DNA from: JAWLGZ01 sp041690635
GTDB lineage: Bacteria > Pseudomonadota > Gammaproteobacteria > Thiohalomonadales > Thiohalomonadaceae
Assembly: GCA_041690635.1 (NCBI GenBank)
Contig: JAWLGZ010000003.1
Span: forward strand, 372,001 to 436,000
Direction: 5' to 3'
DNA length: 64,000 nt
The notes beneath the pieces are model-generated. The model was not told the DNA's origin and made no database searches. It saw only the letters and a list, made by a program, of their open reading frames with translations. How positions within the stretch are numbered: position 1 is the stretch's first letter; the number at the start of each line of letters is the position of its first letter. Shown one piece after another: positions 34,145 through 42,385 of the stretch. The position numbers and the translations under genes are program-made.

Positions 34145-34519
34145 CTACTCCCCTTCGCCTGGCGGCTGTTCTCCTTCGTTCGCCTCGGTCCAGGTGGCGC
34201 GGTGGTGGCTGCCGGTGCTGTCGTCCCGGTCCAGTTCGTTGTAGGGGGCCTTCCAGTCCTCGTCTCCCATGTCTGTCTCGGTGTAGTCGAGGTTGTCCGC
34301 CTCGACCTCGTCGAACGGGCCGGTCCAGTCCTCCGGCGTTTCAATAAGCTCCACATCCTGTTCGAACCAGGCGTCGAGATCCATCTCCTCCACGTCGCCG
34401 TCGAAGTGCTGTATCTCCACCACCCTGGCCGCCTCGTCCAGCGCGACCACCTCGAAGCGCTGTCCCTTGTCCAGGTGGTGGTACCAGTTTCCGACCACCG
34501 GGTCTGCGTCGGTTGGCAT
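34145..34519 (-). CDS. DUF6763-like small acidic protein
   Basis: 124 residues, strongly acidic, no membrane segment. The N-terminal part (VGNWYHHLDKGQRFEVVALD, EIQHFDGDVEEMDLDAWF) predicts a compact beta domain. The middle PEDWTGPFDEVEADNLDYTE is conserved in what I recall as DUF6763, found mainly in sulfur-oxidising gammaproteobacteria. The ATG is preceded by an AAGGAGG-like site. The tail is charged and probably disordered. Function unknown; the family name is from memory. Confidence 0.72.
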   Translation of the reverse strand: MPTDADPVVGNWYHHLDKGQRFEVVALDEAARVVEIQHFDGDVEEMDLDAWFEQDVELIETPEDWTGPFDEVEADNLDYTETDMGDEDWKAPYNELDRDDSTGSHHRATWTEANEGEQPPGEGE

Positions 34520-34576
34520 CGGCCGCTCCTCCTTAAGAATGGCTCGGGCACCGAACAGCCAAAACAGGCTTGCGTC

Positions 34577-34670
34577 GTAGGAGCCCGGCCCTCCGGGCGA
34601 ATAGCGGCATAGCCCCTTCAGCGTCCGGATGCGCCCACAGGCCGATTCGCCCGCGGGGGCGGGCTCCTAC
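34577..34670. repeat. REP-like palindrome GTAGGAGCCCG...CGGGCTCCTAC, copy 1
   Basis: 94-bp element: the outer arms GTAGGAGCCCG and CGGGCTCCTAC pair, inner arms CGGGCGAAT and GATTCGCCCG also pair, with a 30-bp loop. It lies between the DUF6763-like gene and the AAA/R3H gene. A second 65-bp copy is at 39504. Confidence 0.88.
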
Positions 34671-34735
34671 GGCGTTGGGCCGACCGCCAAAGACAACGCC
34701 CATTTACCTGTCCGGTGTTCCAGGGCAAGTCTAGA

Positions 34736-36064
34736 TCAGTCGATGATTTCGAAATTCGGTTCCTGAGAGGCTGTTAGCAGATTGCGCAGCAGCTGCCGCA
34801 CGCGGGAGGCGCTGTTCTTCTTCACCCCGTGGATCGCGGCGCCGCTCAGATCCACCGCACGCAGCAGGCGCGGATCGGCGGAGCGGGCGCGCAGGGCGAT
34901 GATGAGGTCCGCCTGCTCCGGGTGGCGCACCACCCGGGCCGGAAGGTCCAGGTCACGGATCGCCCGTTCCACAAAGTCGGGTGTGATGGCGTAGGCGTGA
35001 ATACGCAAGGTCCGATCGCCACTGAACAGATCCCGGCCTTCATCGGCGGCCCACGGCTCCTCCTCTTCCGCCTCCCTGCTGGTGTTCACCCCGCCGCCGC
35101 CGCCGCGTTGCTCGCCCCGCGGATCGACACCCCGCAGCAGCAGGTCCACGGCCCGGCCGGCGTCCGGGTGGACGATCACCGTCTCGCGGTCGACGATCTC
35201 CACCACCGCGCCGAAGGTGGGTGGTCCGCGCCGCTCATTGACGCTCTTCTGGGTGCCGCGCAGCCGCGCCTCGTCGTCGCCCAGGATCACCGTCTGCACC
35301 CCGCCCACCAGATCGCACAGGGTCGGATTCTGCACCAGGTTCTCCAGGGTGTTGCCGTGGGCGGTGCCCACCAGCTGTACGCCGCGCTCCGCAATGGTGC
35401 GGGCGGCGAGCGCCTCCGCCTCGGTACCGATCTCGTCGATGATGATCGCCTCCGGCATATGGTTCTCCACCGCCTCGATCATCACTCCGTGCTGTCGATC
35501 CGGGTGGGCCACCTGCATCCGCCGCGCCCCGCCGATGGCCGGGTGCGGTACGTCGCCGTCGCCGGCGATCTCGTTGGAGGTATCCACCACGATCACCCGC
35601 TTGCCCACCTCATCGGCGAGTACCCGTGCCACCTCGCGCAGCTTGGTGGTCTTGCCGACACCGGGTGCCCCAAGCAGCAGCACGCTTACCCCCTGCCGGA
35701 TCAGGTCGCGAATCGGCTCGATGGTGCCCATCACCGCGCGCCCCACCCGCAAGGTCAGGCCGATGATGCGCCCGCCCCGGTTACGGATGGCGGAGATGCG
35801 GTGCAGCGTCCCCTCGATGCCGGCACGGTTGTCCGGCCCGAAGCTACCCACCGCCGCCACCACCCCGTCGATCTGTTCGGCGGAAACCGGCTCCTGTGAC
35901 AGCAGCGCACAGCGCCCGACCAGGCGGGCCTGTGGTAGCCGCCCGAGGTCCAGCACAATCTCCAGCAGCTCATCGGCGGGTAGCCGCTCCACCGCCAGCC
36001 GCAGTTCGTCCGGCAGCGCGGCGGTCAGCAGTCGCAGATCGTCAGTCAGGGCACAGCTCTTCAC
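34736..36064 (-). CDS. Ycf45/SpoIIIAA-like AAA ATPase with R3H-like C-terminus
   Basis: 442 residues from GTG 36064 (GGAG 8 bases upstream). The ATPase domain (about 95-300) has Walker A GAPGVGKTTKLREVAR (about 132-147), Walker B AIIIDEIGTEAEALAA and VQLVGTAHGNTLENLV, matching the SpoIIIAA/Ycf45 group of ring ATPases. A low-complexity acidic and glycine linker follows. The C-terminal 60 residues (VKKNSASRVRQLLRNLL) resemble a single-stranded nucleic-acid-binding R3H element. The family is best known from cyanobacteria and plastids; its role is unknown. It stands alone between REP elements and a serine hydrolase gene. Confidence 0.78.
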   Translation of the reverse strand: MKSCALTDDLRLLTAALPDELRLAVERLPADELLEIVLDLGRLPQARLVGRCALLSQEPVSAEQIDGVVAAVGSFGPDNRAGIEGTLHRISAIRNRGGRIIGLTLRVGRAVMGTIEPIRDLIRQGVSVLLLGAPGVGKTTKLREVARVLADEVGKRVIVVDTSNEIAGDGDVPHPAIGGARRMQVAHPDRQHGVMIEAVENHMPEAIIIDEIGTEAEALAARTIAERGVQLVGTAHGNTLENLVQNPTLCDLVGGVQTVILGDDEARLRGTQKSVNERRGPPTFGAVVEIVDRETVIVHPDAGRAVDLLLRGVDPRGEQRGGGGGVNTSREAEEEEPWAADEGRDLFSGDRTLRIHAYAITPDFVERAIRDLDLPARVVRHPEQADLIIALRARSADPRLLRAVDLSGAAIHGVKKNSASRVRQLLRNLLTASQEPNFEIID

Positions 36065-36200
36065 GGGTTTCTCTCCAAAGAGTGGGTCGCTGTCGCTTAG
36101 ACACCGGTCTGGCCATTTACACCCGACAAATGGTCCCAATAACCGACTTGCCGCGCCGTCCTACTCAGGGTAGGGTCGAAGCGCCTGTCCTCGGTGTTCC

Positions 36201-37520
36201 ATGGACTCCCGGTGGTATATGAAACAAGACTCTCACACACCTGATGTGGCGCGCATGGAGGAGATCGTTCGGTTTCAGGTGGAGGGGAAGCGGTTCATGG
36301 GGGCGGTGCTTGTGGCCCGCCATGGTGAGGTACTCCTCAGCAGGGGCTACGGCCTTGCCAGTCTCGAGTGGAACCGGCCCAACACGCCGTCGACAAAGTT
36401 TCGTATCGGCTCCATCACCAAGCAGTTCACGGCGGCAGCCGTCCTGTTGCTGGAGGAGCAGGGCAGGCTTTCGCTTGAGCATCGCGTTGGTGACTATCTC
36501 CAAGACACACCCGAAGCCTGGGACGAGGTCACCCTCTTTTCCCTGCTCACCCACACCTCCGGAATCCCCAGCCTCACAAGCTTCCCCGAGTACACTACAT
36601 GGAAGCCATTCGAGACCCCCGTCGAGACGAGCGTCAGCCGCTTTAGCGACAAGCCGCTCGAGTTTGTGCCGGGCGAGCGGTTCAGCTACAGCAACTCGGG
36701 ATATCTGCTGCTCGGTCACTTGATCGAACGGATCAGCGGTCAGCACTACGAACGCTTTCTGCAGGATCACGTCTTCACCCCGCTTGGGATGCGGAACTCC
36801 GGCTGCGACGCAAATGCACGAATCATCGAGTCCCGGGCAGCAGGGTACTCACCGGGTCCGGATGGCCTCGTCAATGCCGAGTTCATCCACATGACGGTTC
36901 CGCACGCGGCCGGCGCGCTCTACTCGACCACGGAAGATCTGCTGCGCTGGACGCGGGGGCTGTTCGGGGGCCGCCTGCTGTCGGCCGAATCACTTGCGAA
37001 GATGACGACTCCGTTCAAGGAGGGCTACGGGTTGGGTGTCTTTGTGCGGGAGCTGGGCGGCCGCACCATGATCGATCATGCCGGCGGCATCGAGGGCTTC
37101 AGTGCGCGGCTCACCTATTTCCCGGAGAGCCGGATCACCGTCATCGCACTGGCCAACCTTAACGGTGTCGCCCCCATGGAGATCGCCCTGCAACTGGGCG
37201 CGGTTGCCCACGGTGACGCGGTAATCCTGCCGAACGAAAGAGTCGAGGTTGATATATCGGCGGACACACTGGCCGAATATGCAGGGGTGTATCCGCTTGC
37301 GCCGGGTTTCGACCTGACCGTCGAATTAGGGCACGGGCGACTCTCGTTGCAGGTTCCGGGCCAGCCGAAGACGCTGCTCTATGCCGAGAGCGAGGAGAGA
37401 TTCTTCAGCCGGGAGCTCGATGAGCAGTTCAGCTTCATCCGGGGGGACAATGGTGAGGTAGCCGGGTTGATTCTGCATCAGGACGGGCGGAGCCGGACAG
37501 CTCCACGGCGCCGGCGCTGA
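36201..37520 (+). CDS. Serine hydrolase of the beta-lactamase/penicillin-binding family
   Basis: 439 residues. Class C-like serine hydrolase domain (about 20-330): nucleophile motif SITK (about residue 72), YSN in FSYSNSGYLL as the second catalytic motif and HAGG (in DHAGGIEGF) as the third. The C-terminal ~100 residues (EYAGVYPLAPGFDL) form the DUF3471/lipocalin-like domain common to this group. There is no signal peptide, so it may act in the cytoplasm, unlike most relatives. ATG 36201 or ATG 36219 could be the start; neither has a strong ribosome site. Likely an esterase or D-aminopeptidase; substrate unknown. Confidence 0.85.
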   Translation: MDSRWYMKQDSHTPDVARMEEIVRFQVEGKRFMGAVLVARHGEVLLSRGYGLASLEWNRPNTPSTKFRIGSITKQFTAAAVLLLEEQGRLSLEHRVGDYLQDTPEAWDEVTLFSLLTHTSGIPSLTSFPEYTTWKPFETPVETSVSRFSDKPLEFVPGERFSYSNSGYLLLGHLIERISGQHYERFLQDHVFTPLGMRNSGCDANARIIESRAAGYSPGPDGLVNAEFIHMTVPHAAGALYSTTEDLLRWTRGLFGGRLLSAESLAKMTTPFKEGYGLGVFVRELGGRTMIDHAGGIEGFSARLTYFPESRITVIALANLNGVAPMEIALQLGAVAHGDAVILPNERVEVDISADTLAEYAGVYPLAPGFDLTVELGHGRLSLQVPGQPKTLLYAESEERFFSRELDEQFSFIRGDNGEVAGLILHQDGRSRTAPRRRR

Positions 37521-37613
37521 CACACCCATCCCCGGGGTCCTCCCTGGAAACCCGCTTTGCCCCCGTTACCCCCGCCCGTACAATAGCGCCCCCCTTCGCG
37601 CGCGAAATCCGGC

Positions 37614-39494
37614 ATGGAGTTTCCTGAACAGTTTGATGTGATCGTGGTCGGCGGCGGCCACGCCGGCACCGAGGCGGCCCTGGCGGCGGCCCGCTCGGGT
37701 GCGCGCACGCTGTTGGTGACCCACAACATCGAGACCCTCGGCCAGATGAGCTGCAACCCGGCCATCGGCGGCATCGGCAAGGGGCATCTGGTGCGGGAGG
37801 TGGACGCCCTCGGCGGGCTGATGGCCCACGCCATCGACCGGGCCGGGATCCACTTCCGCATCCTCAACGCTAGCAAGGGGCCGGCGGTGCGCGCCACCCG
37901 CGCGCAGGCCGATCGTATGCTCTACCGCAAGGCGGTGCGGGCGGCGCTGGAGAGTGCTCCCAATCTCACCCTGTTTCAGCAGGCGGTCGAGGACCTGATC
38001 GTGGAAGGGGAGGCGGTGGCCGGGGTGGTCACCCGCATGGGGCTGCGCTTTCGCGCCCCGGCGGTGGTGCTGACCGCGGGCACCTTTCTCGCCGGCCGCA
38101 TCCACATCGGCCTCACCAACCACGAAGGGGGGCGGGCCGGCGACCCGCCGTCGAACCGCCTGGCGGCGCGGCTGCGGGAACTGCCGTTCCGGGTCGAGCG
38201 GCTGAAGACCGGCACCCCGCCGCGCATCGACGGGCGCACCATCGACTATTCGGAGCTGGAGAGCCAGCCGGGTGACGACCCGGTACCGGTGTTCTCGTTT
38301 CTCGGCCGCGCCGAGGAGCACCCGCGCCAGATCCACTGCCACATCACCCAGACCAACGAGCGCACCCACGACATCATCCGCGCCGGCCTCGACCGCTCCC
38401 CCATGTATAGCGGGGTGATCGAAGGGGTGGGGCCGCGCTACTGCCCCTCCATCGAGGACAAGGTGGTGCGCTTCGCCGAGCGTCTCTCTCACCAGATCTT
38501 CGTCGAGCCGGAGGGGCTCGACACCCACGAGATCTATCCCAACGGCATCTCCACCTCGCTGCCGTTCGATGTGCAGCTCGCCCTGGTGCGCTCCATCAAG
38601 GGGTTCGAGAAGGCCCACATCACCCGCCCCGGCTACGCCATCGAATACGACTTCTTCGACCCGCGCGACCTGCGGCCCAGCCTGGAGACCCGGGCGGTGA
38701 CCGGGCTCTTCTTCGCCGGCCAGATCAACGGCACCACCGGCTACGAGGAGGCGGCGGCCCAGGGGCTGGTGGCGGGCATCAACGCCGCCCGCCGGGTGCG
38801 CGGCGAGGCGCCCTGGAGCCCGCGCCGGGACGAGGCCTACATCGGCGTGATGATCGACGACCTCATCACCCGCGGCACCCGCGAGCCCTACCGCATGTTC
38901 ACCAGCCGTGCCGAACACCGGCTGCTGCTGCGGGAGGACAACGCCGACCTGCGCCTGACCCCGGTCGGGCGCGAGCTGGGGCTGGTGGACGATGCACGCT
39001 GGGCCGTGTTTGAAGAGAAGCGGGAGGCGATCGCCCGCGAACAGGAGCGGCTGCGCGATACCTGGATCCGCCCCAACACCCCGGCGGCGGAGCGGGCGGC
39101 GGCCCTGCTCGGCCAGCCCCTGGGACGCGAGCAGCGGCTGGCCGATCTCCTCAAACGGCCCGAAGTGAGTTACCACTCACTTCTCCATTTGGCGGGGGAG
39201 GAGAGCGCTATCGATCCCCAGGTGGCGGAGCAGGTGGCGATCCAGGCCAAGTACGCCGGCTACATCGAGCGGCAGCAGCAGGAGATCGAGCGGGCGCGCC
39301 GTCACGAGGAGCTTCCCCTGCCGGACGACCTGGATTACGCCGAGGTGCGCGGACTCTCCGCCGAGGTGTGCGAGAAGCTCGCGAAGGCCCGGCCGGGGAC
39401 CCTGGGCCAGGCGGCGCGCCTCCCCGGCATCACCCCGGCGGCGATCTCGCTGCTGATGGTGCATCTGAAGAAACGGGAGCGGCAGGCGGGATGA
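37614..39494 (+). CDS. mnmG: tRNA uridine-5-carboxymethylaminomethyl modification enzyme MnmG
   Basis: 626 residues, full length. FAD-dependent partner of MnmE in forming cmnm5U34. The dinucleotide-binding motif is VVGGGHAGTEAALAAARSG near the N-terminus. MSCNPAIGGIGKGHLVREVD, RIDGRTIDYSELE and TGLFFAGQINGTTGYEEAAAQG are all family signatures. The C-terminal helical domain that contacts MnmE is present. It heads the mnmG-rsmG-parA-parB group; a REP-like element sits between it and rsmG. Confidence 0.98.
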   Translation: MEFPEQFDVIVVGGGHAGTEAALAAARSGARTLLVTHNIETLGQMSCNPAIGGIGKGHLVREVDALGGLMAHAIDRAGIHFRILNASKGPAVRATRAQADRMLYRKAVRAALESAPNLTLFQQAVEDLIVEGEAVAGVVTRMGLRFRAPAVVLTAGTFLAGRIHIGLTNHEGGRAGDPPSNRLAARLRELPFRVERLKTGTPPRIDGRTIDYSELESQPGDDPVPVFSFLGRAEEHPRQIHCHITQTNERTHDIIRAGLDRSPMYSGVIEGVGPRYCPSIEDKVVRFAERLSHQIFVEPEGLDTHEIYPNGISTSLPFDVQLALVRSIKGFEKAHITRPGYAIEYDFFDPRDLRPSLETRAVTGLFFAGQINGTTGYEEAAAQGLVAGINAARRVRGEAPWSPRRDEAYIGVMIDDLITRGTREPYRMFTSRAEHRLLLREDNADLRLTPVGRELGLVDDARWAVFEEKREAIAREQERLRDTWIRPNTPAAERAAALLGQPLGREQRLADLLKRPEVSYHSLLHLAGEESAIDPQVAEQVAIQAKYAGYIERQQQEIERARRHEELPLPDDLDYAEVRGLSAEVCEKLAKARPGTLGQAARLPGITPAAISLLMVHLKKRERQAG

Positions 39495-39503
39495 TGTTGA
39501 CTG

Positions 39504-39568
39504 GTAGGAGCCCGGCCCACCGGGCGAACTTCTCCGGCGCCGATTCGCCCGCGGGGGCGGGCTCCTAC
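39504..39568. repeat. REP-like palindrome, copy 2
   Basis: 65-bp element with the same outer arms (GTAGGAGCCCG / CGGGCTCCTAC) and inner arms as the copy at 34577, but a shorter loop. It lies 10 bp after the mnmG stop and may attenuate or stabilise the transcript before rsmG. Confidence 0.88.
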
Positions 39569-39600
39569 AGTGCGGTCCATCCGACGACGGGAGAGCCGGC

Positions 39601-40233
39601 ATGATCGATCCGGGCTCACGACTCGATCGCGGATTGATTGACCTCGGGCTCGACCTGAGCGTAGACCAGCGGGCGAAACTGCTCGACTACGTCGGTCTGC
39701 TCGCCAAGTGGAACAAGGCCTACAACCTGACCGCCGTGCGCGATCCGGCGGAGATGGTGACCCGCCACCTGCTCGACTCCCTCACGCTGCTTGAACACCT
39801 GCCCTCCGGGGCGGTGCTGGACGTGGGGACCGGCCCCGGCCTGCCCGGTATCCCGCTCGCCGTCGCCCGTCCGGAGCAGTCCTTTACCCTGCTGGACAGC
39901 AACGGCAAGAAGACCCGCTTTATTGTCCAGGCGGTCGCCGCGCTGGGGATTGCCAACGTGACTGTGGTAAATTCGCGGCTCGAACGCTACCGGCCGGAAC
40001 GGCCGTTCGAAGTCGTCGTCGCCCGCGCCTTCGCCTCCATCGGCGATCTGCTGCACGGCGTCGGCCACCTCCTTGCACCCGGAGCCATCGTCCTGGCGAT
40101 GAAGGGCGCCCGGCCCGTCGACGAACTGAAGGCGCTGCCCCCCGGCTTTGCGCTGCTGGACGTGGTGCCGCTGGCGGTACCCGGTCTGGAAGGGGAGCGC
40201 CACCTGGTGCGGATCGCCGCACAGAAGGAGTGA
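39601..40233 (+). CDS. rsmG: 16S rRNA (guanine(527)-N7)-methyltransferase RsmG
   Basis: 210 residues. Class I SAM methyltransferase acting on 16S rRNA. Motif I is VLDVGTGPGLPGIPLAVARP and motif II is FTLLDSNGKKTRFI, with VNSRLERY and VVVARAFASI following. These match GidB/RsmG of normal length. ATG 39601 has GGGAG upstream. Its stop is 3 bp before parA. Confidence 0.97.
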   Translation: MIDPGSRLDRGLIDLGLDLSVDQRAKLLDYVGLLAKWNKAYNLTAVRDPAEMVTRHLLDSLTLLEHLPSGAVLDVGTGPGLPGIPLAVARPEQSFTLLDSNGKKTRFIVQAVAALGIANVTVVNSRLERYRPERPFEVVVARAFASIGDLLHGVGHLLAPGAIVLAMKGARPVDELKALPPGFALLDVVPLAVPGLEGERHLVRIAAQKE

Positions 40234-40236
40234 TTC

Positions 40237-41043
40237 ATGGGCAGGATCATCGCCGTTGCCAATCAGAAGGGGGGGGTCGCCAAGACCACCACCTGCATCA
40301 ACCTGGGTGCCTCCCTGGCGGCCACCCGCCGGCGTGTGCTCCTGATCGACCTCGATCCCCAGTCCAACGCCACGGTGGGTAGCGGCATCGATCACCACAA
40401 CGTCGAACTGGGCGCCTATCACGTGCTGCTCGGCAAGGTGCCGCCGAAACAGGCGGTGGTGCGGGCCGAGGCGGCGGGTTACGACGTCATTCCCACCGAC
40501 GGCGACCTGACCGCCGCCGAGGTGGAACTGATGAACGCCATCGCCCGCGAGCAGCGGCTGCGCAAGGCGTTGCAGGAGATCCGCGACGACTACGATTTCG
40601 TGCTGCTCGACTGTCCGCCGTCGCTCAACATGCTGACGCTGAACGCACTGGTGGCCGCCGATTCGGTGATGATCCCGATGCAGTGCGAGTACTACGCGCT
40701 GGAGGGGCTGTCGGCTCTGCTGAACACCATCGAGGAGATCCGGGGCACGGTGAACCCGGAGCTGGAGATCGAGGGGCTACTGCGGACCATGTTCGACCCG
40801 CGCAACAATCTCTCCAACGATGTCTCCGCGCAGCTCATGGCGCACTTCGGCGAGAAGGTCTACCGCACGGTCATCCCGCGCAATGTGCGCCTGGCGGAGG
40901 CACCGAGCCATGGCCTGCCGGCGCTGGCCTACGACCGGCAGTCGCGGGGCGCCATGGCCTATCTGGCCCTTGCCGGCGAGATGCTGCGCCGGGGCGAGAG
41001 GAAAGGTGAACCGGCGGATGCCGCGGAGCCGGTGACGGAGTAA
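40237..41043 (+). CDS. parA: Chromosome-partitioning ATPase ParA (Soj)
   Basis: 268 residues. Deviant Walker A KGGVAKTTTCINLG at residues ~11-24, LIDLDPQSNATVG and Walker B FVLLDCPPSLNMLTLNAL. It binds DNA non-specifically in the ATP form and is released by ParB, moving the origin. AAGGAG is 7 bases before the ATG. Chromosomal type: no N-terminal DNA-binding extension. Its centromere sites (parS) are in recF, about 20 kb away. Confidence 0.97.
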   Translation: MGRIIAVANQKGGVAKTTTCINLGASLAATRRRVLLIDLDPQSNATVGSGIDHHNVELGAYHVLLGKVPPKQAVVRAEAAGYDVIPTDGDLTAAEVELMNAIAREQRLRKALQEIRDDYDFVLLDCPPSLNMLTLNALVAADSVMIPMQCEYYALEGLSALLNTIEEIRGTVNPELEIEGLLRTMFDPRNNLSNDVSAQLMAHFGEKVYRTVIPRNVRLAEAPSHGLPALAYDRQSRGAMAYLALAGEMLRRGERKGEPADAAEPVTE

Positions 41044-41055
41044 CGGAACAAACTA

Positions 41056-41934
41056 ATGGCAACGAAGAAACGGGGCTTGGGCAAGGGACTCGAAGCGCTG
41101 CTCGGCAGCAGCGCGGCACCGCGTGCCGCGGAGAGCGCGGGCGGTTCGGGTGACGCCGTCGATGGGGATCTGCGCAACCTGCCGGTGGATATCATTCAGC
41201 GCGGCCAGTACCAGCCGCGCATCGACATGCACCCGGACAGTCTCGAGGAGCTGGCCGACTCCATCCGCGCCCAGGGCGTGGTGCAGCCGATAGTCGTCCG
41301 CCCCATCGGCGCGGGGCGCTTTGAGATCATCGCCGGCGAGCGGCGCTGGCGCGCGACCCAGATCGCCGGCCTGCACGAGATCCCTGCGGTGGTGCGCGAC
41401 GTGCCGGACCGGGCCGCCATCGCCATGGCGTTGATCGAGAACATCCAGCGCGAAGAGCTGAACCCGATGGAGGAGGCGAACGCCCTGCAGCGCCTCATCG
41501 ACGAGTTCGAGATGACCCACGGCCAGGCGGCCGAAGCGGTCGGCCGCTCCCGCGCGGCGGTGACCAACCTGCTGCGGCTGCGCACCCTCAATGAAGACGT
41601 GCGGGTGATGGTGGAGAACGGCGACCTGGAGATGGGCCACGCCCGCGCCCTGCTCGGCCTTCAGGGGCCGGTGCAGAGTGAGGCGGCGCGCACGGTGGCC
41701 GGCAAGGGGCTATCGGTGCGCGAGACCGAAAGGCTTGTGAAGCGGCTCCAGTCCGAACCGGCCCCCAGGCCCGATAGCAAGCCCGACCCAGACGTGCGGC
41801 GGCTGGAGCAGGATGTGGCTGAGCGGCTCGGGGCCCGCGTCGCCATCCAGCACGGCCCCAGGGGCAAGGGAAAGCTGGTGATTCAGTACAACAGTCTGGA
41901 TGAGCTGGACGGCATCCTCGCACATATCAAGTAG
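41056..41934 (+). CDS. parB: Chromosome-partitioning protein ParB (Spo0J)
   Basis: 292 residues. The N-terminal basic start (MATKKRGLGKGLEALLG) is a ParA-stimulating motif. The ParB/Srx CTPase domain carries GERRWRATQIAGL and ENIQREELNPMEEA. The helix-turn-helix (about 135-200, MTHGQAAEAVGRSRAAVTNLLRL) reads parS, and the C-terminal dimerisation domain ends KGKLVIQYNSLDELDGIL. It is 12 bp after parA. In related genomes the atp operon often follows; here about 8 kb of accessory DNA intervenes. Confidence 0.97.
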   Translation: MATKKRGLGKGLEALLGSSAAPRAAESAGGSGDAVDGDLRNLPVDIIQRGQYQPRIDMHPDSLEELADSIRAQGVVQPIVVRPIGAGRFEIIAGERRWRATQIAGLHEIPAVVRDVPDRAAIAMALIENIQREELNPMEEANALQRLIDEFEMTHGQAAEAVGRSRAAVTNLLRLRTLNEDVRVMVENGDLEMGHARALLGLQGPVQSEAARTVAGKGLSVRETERLVKRLQSEPAPRPDSKPDPDVRRLEQDVAERLGARVAIQHGPRGKGKLVIQYNSLDELDGILAHIK

Positions 41935-41954
41935 TCCACCCGCGGTGGCAGAAG

Positions 41955-42230
41955 TTACCGCCACCACGCCACCGCGGCCCACCAACGGACCCACGTGCTC
42001 CAGGCCGTGAGCAGCACCAGCAACGCGGCACCCCAAAGTAGCAGGAGTAGCGTACCCACCAGCATGCCGGCGAGCGGCCCGACCACCAGGTAGGGCCACA
42101 GCGTACCGCCGTCCTCCCCCAGGGCGATCGAAATCCAGGTAATCAGCGTCCCGAGTGCGAAGAAAGGGAACAGCCGAGTAGGAACCGCACGCTCCAGCAG
42201 CTCACCGATGTTCATCCGCGCATTTTCCAT
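41955..42230 (-). CDS. Small membrane protein, two helices, unknown
   Basis: 91 residues from ATG 42230 (ATG 42215 is also possible; neither has a good ribosome site). Helix 1 is about LFPFFALGTLITWISIALG and helix 2 is the leucine-rich LVVGPLAGMLVGTLLLLLWG continuing to a tryptophan-rich C-terminus (WSTWVRWWAAVAWW). No family recognised. It is convergent with parB, at the inner edge of the accessory island. Confidence 0.6.
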   Translation of the reverse strand: MENARMNIGELLERAVPTRLFPFFALGTLITWISIALGEDGGTLWPYLVVGPLAGMLVGTLLLLLWGAALLVLLTAWSTWVRWWAAVAWWR

Positions 42231-42360
42231 GGCGTCAGGGTAGCTTGATGCCGGGCTCACACGGTGAGCCCACGGTGCCGCCTGAACCGTTGGCACCCCC
42301 TGCCGCCCCCGGCGTTTCCGCCCGGCTGCCGCGGGCCCCCAACAGGCTATCGAAATCCTC

Positions 42361-42385
42361 GATTGGGCGCAGCCGTAATCCGCCG
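42361..42385. repeat. GGCGGAT-GCGAAGCC-ATCCGCC repeat, partial copy A
   Basis: GATTGGGCGCAGCCGTAATCCGCC-type sequence directly abutting the stop codon of the MNT-Res gene. Partial copy of the element present in full at 45797 and 48881. Confidence 0.7.
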
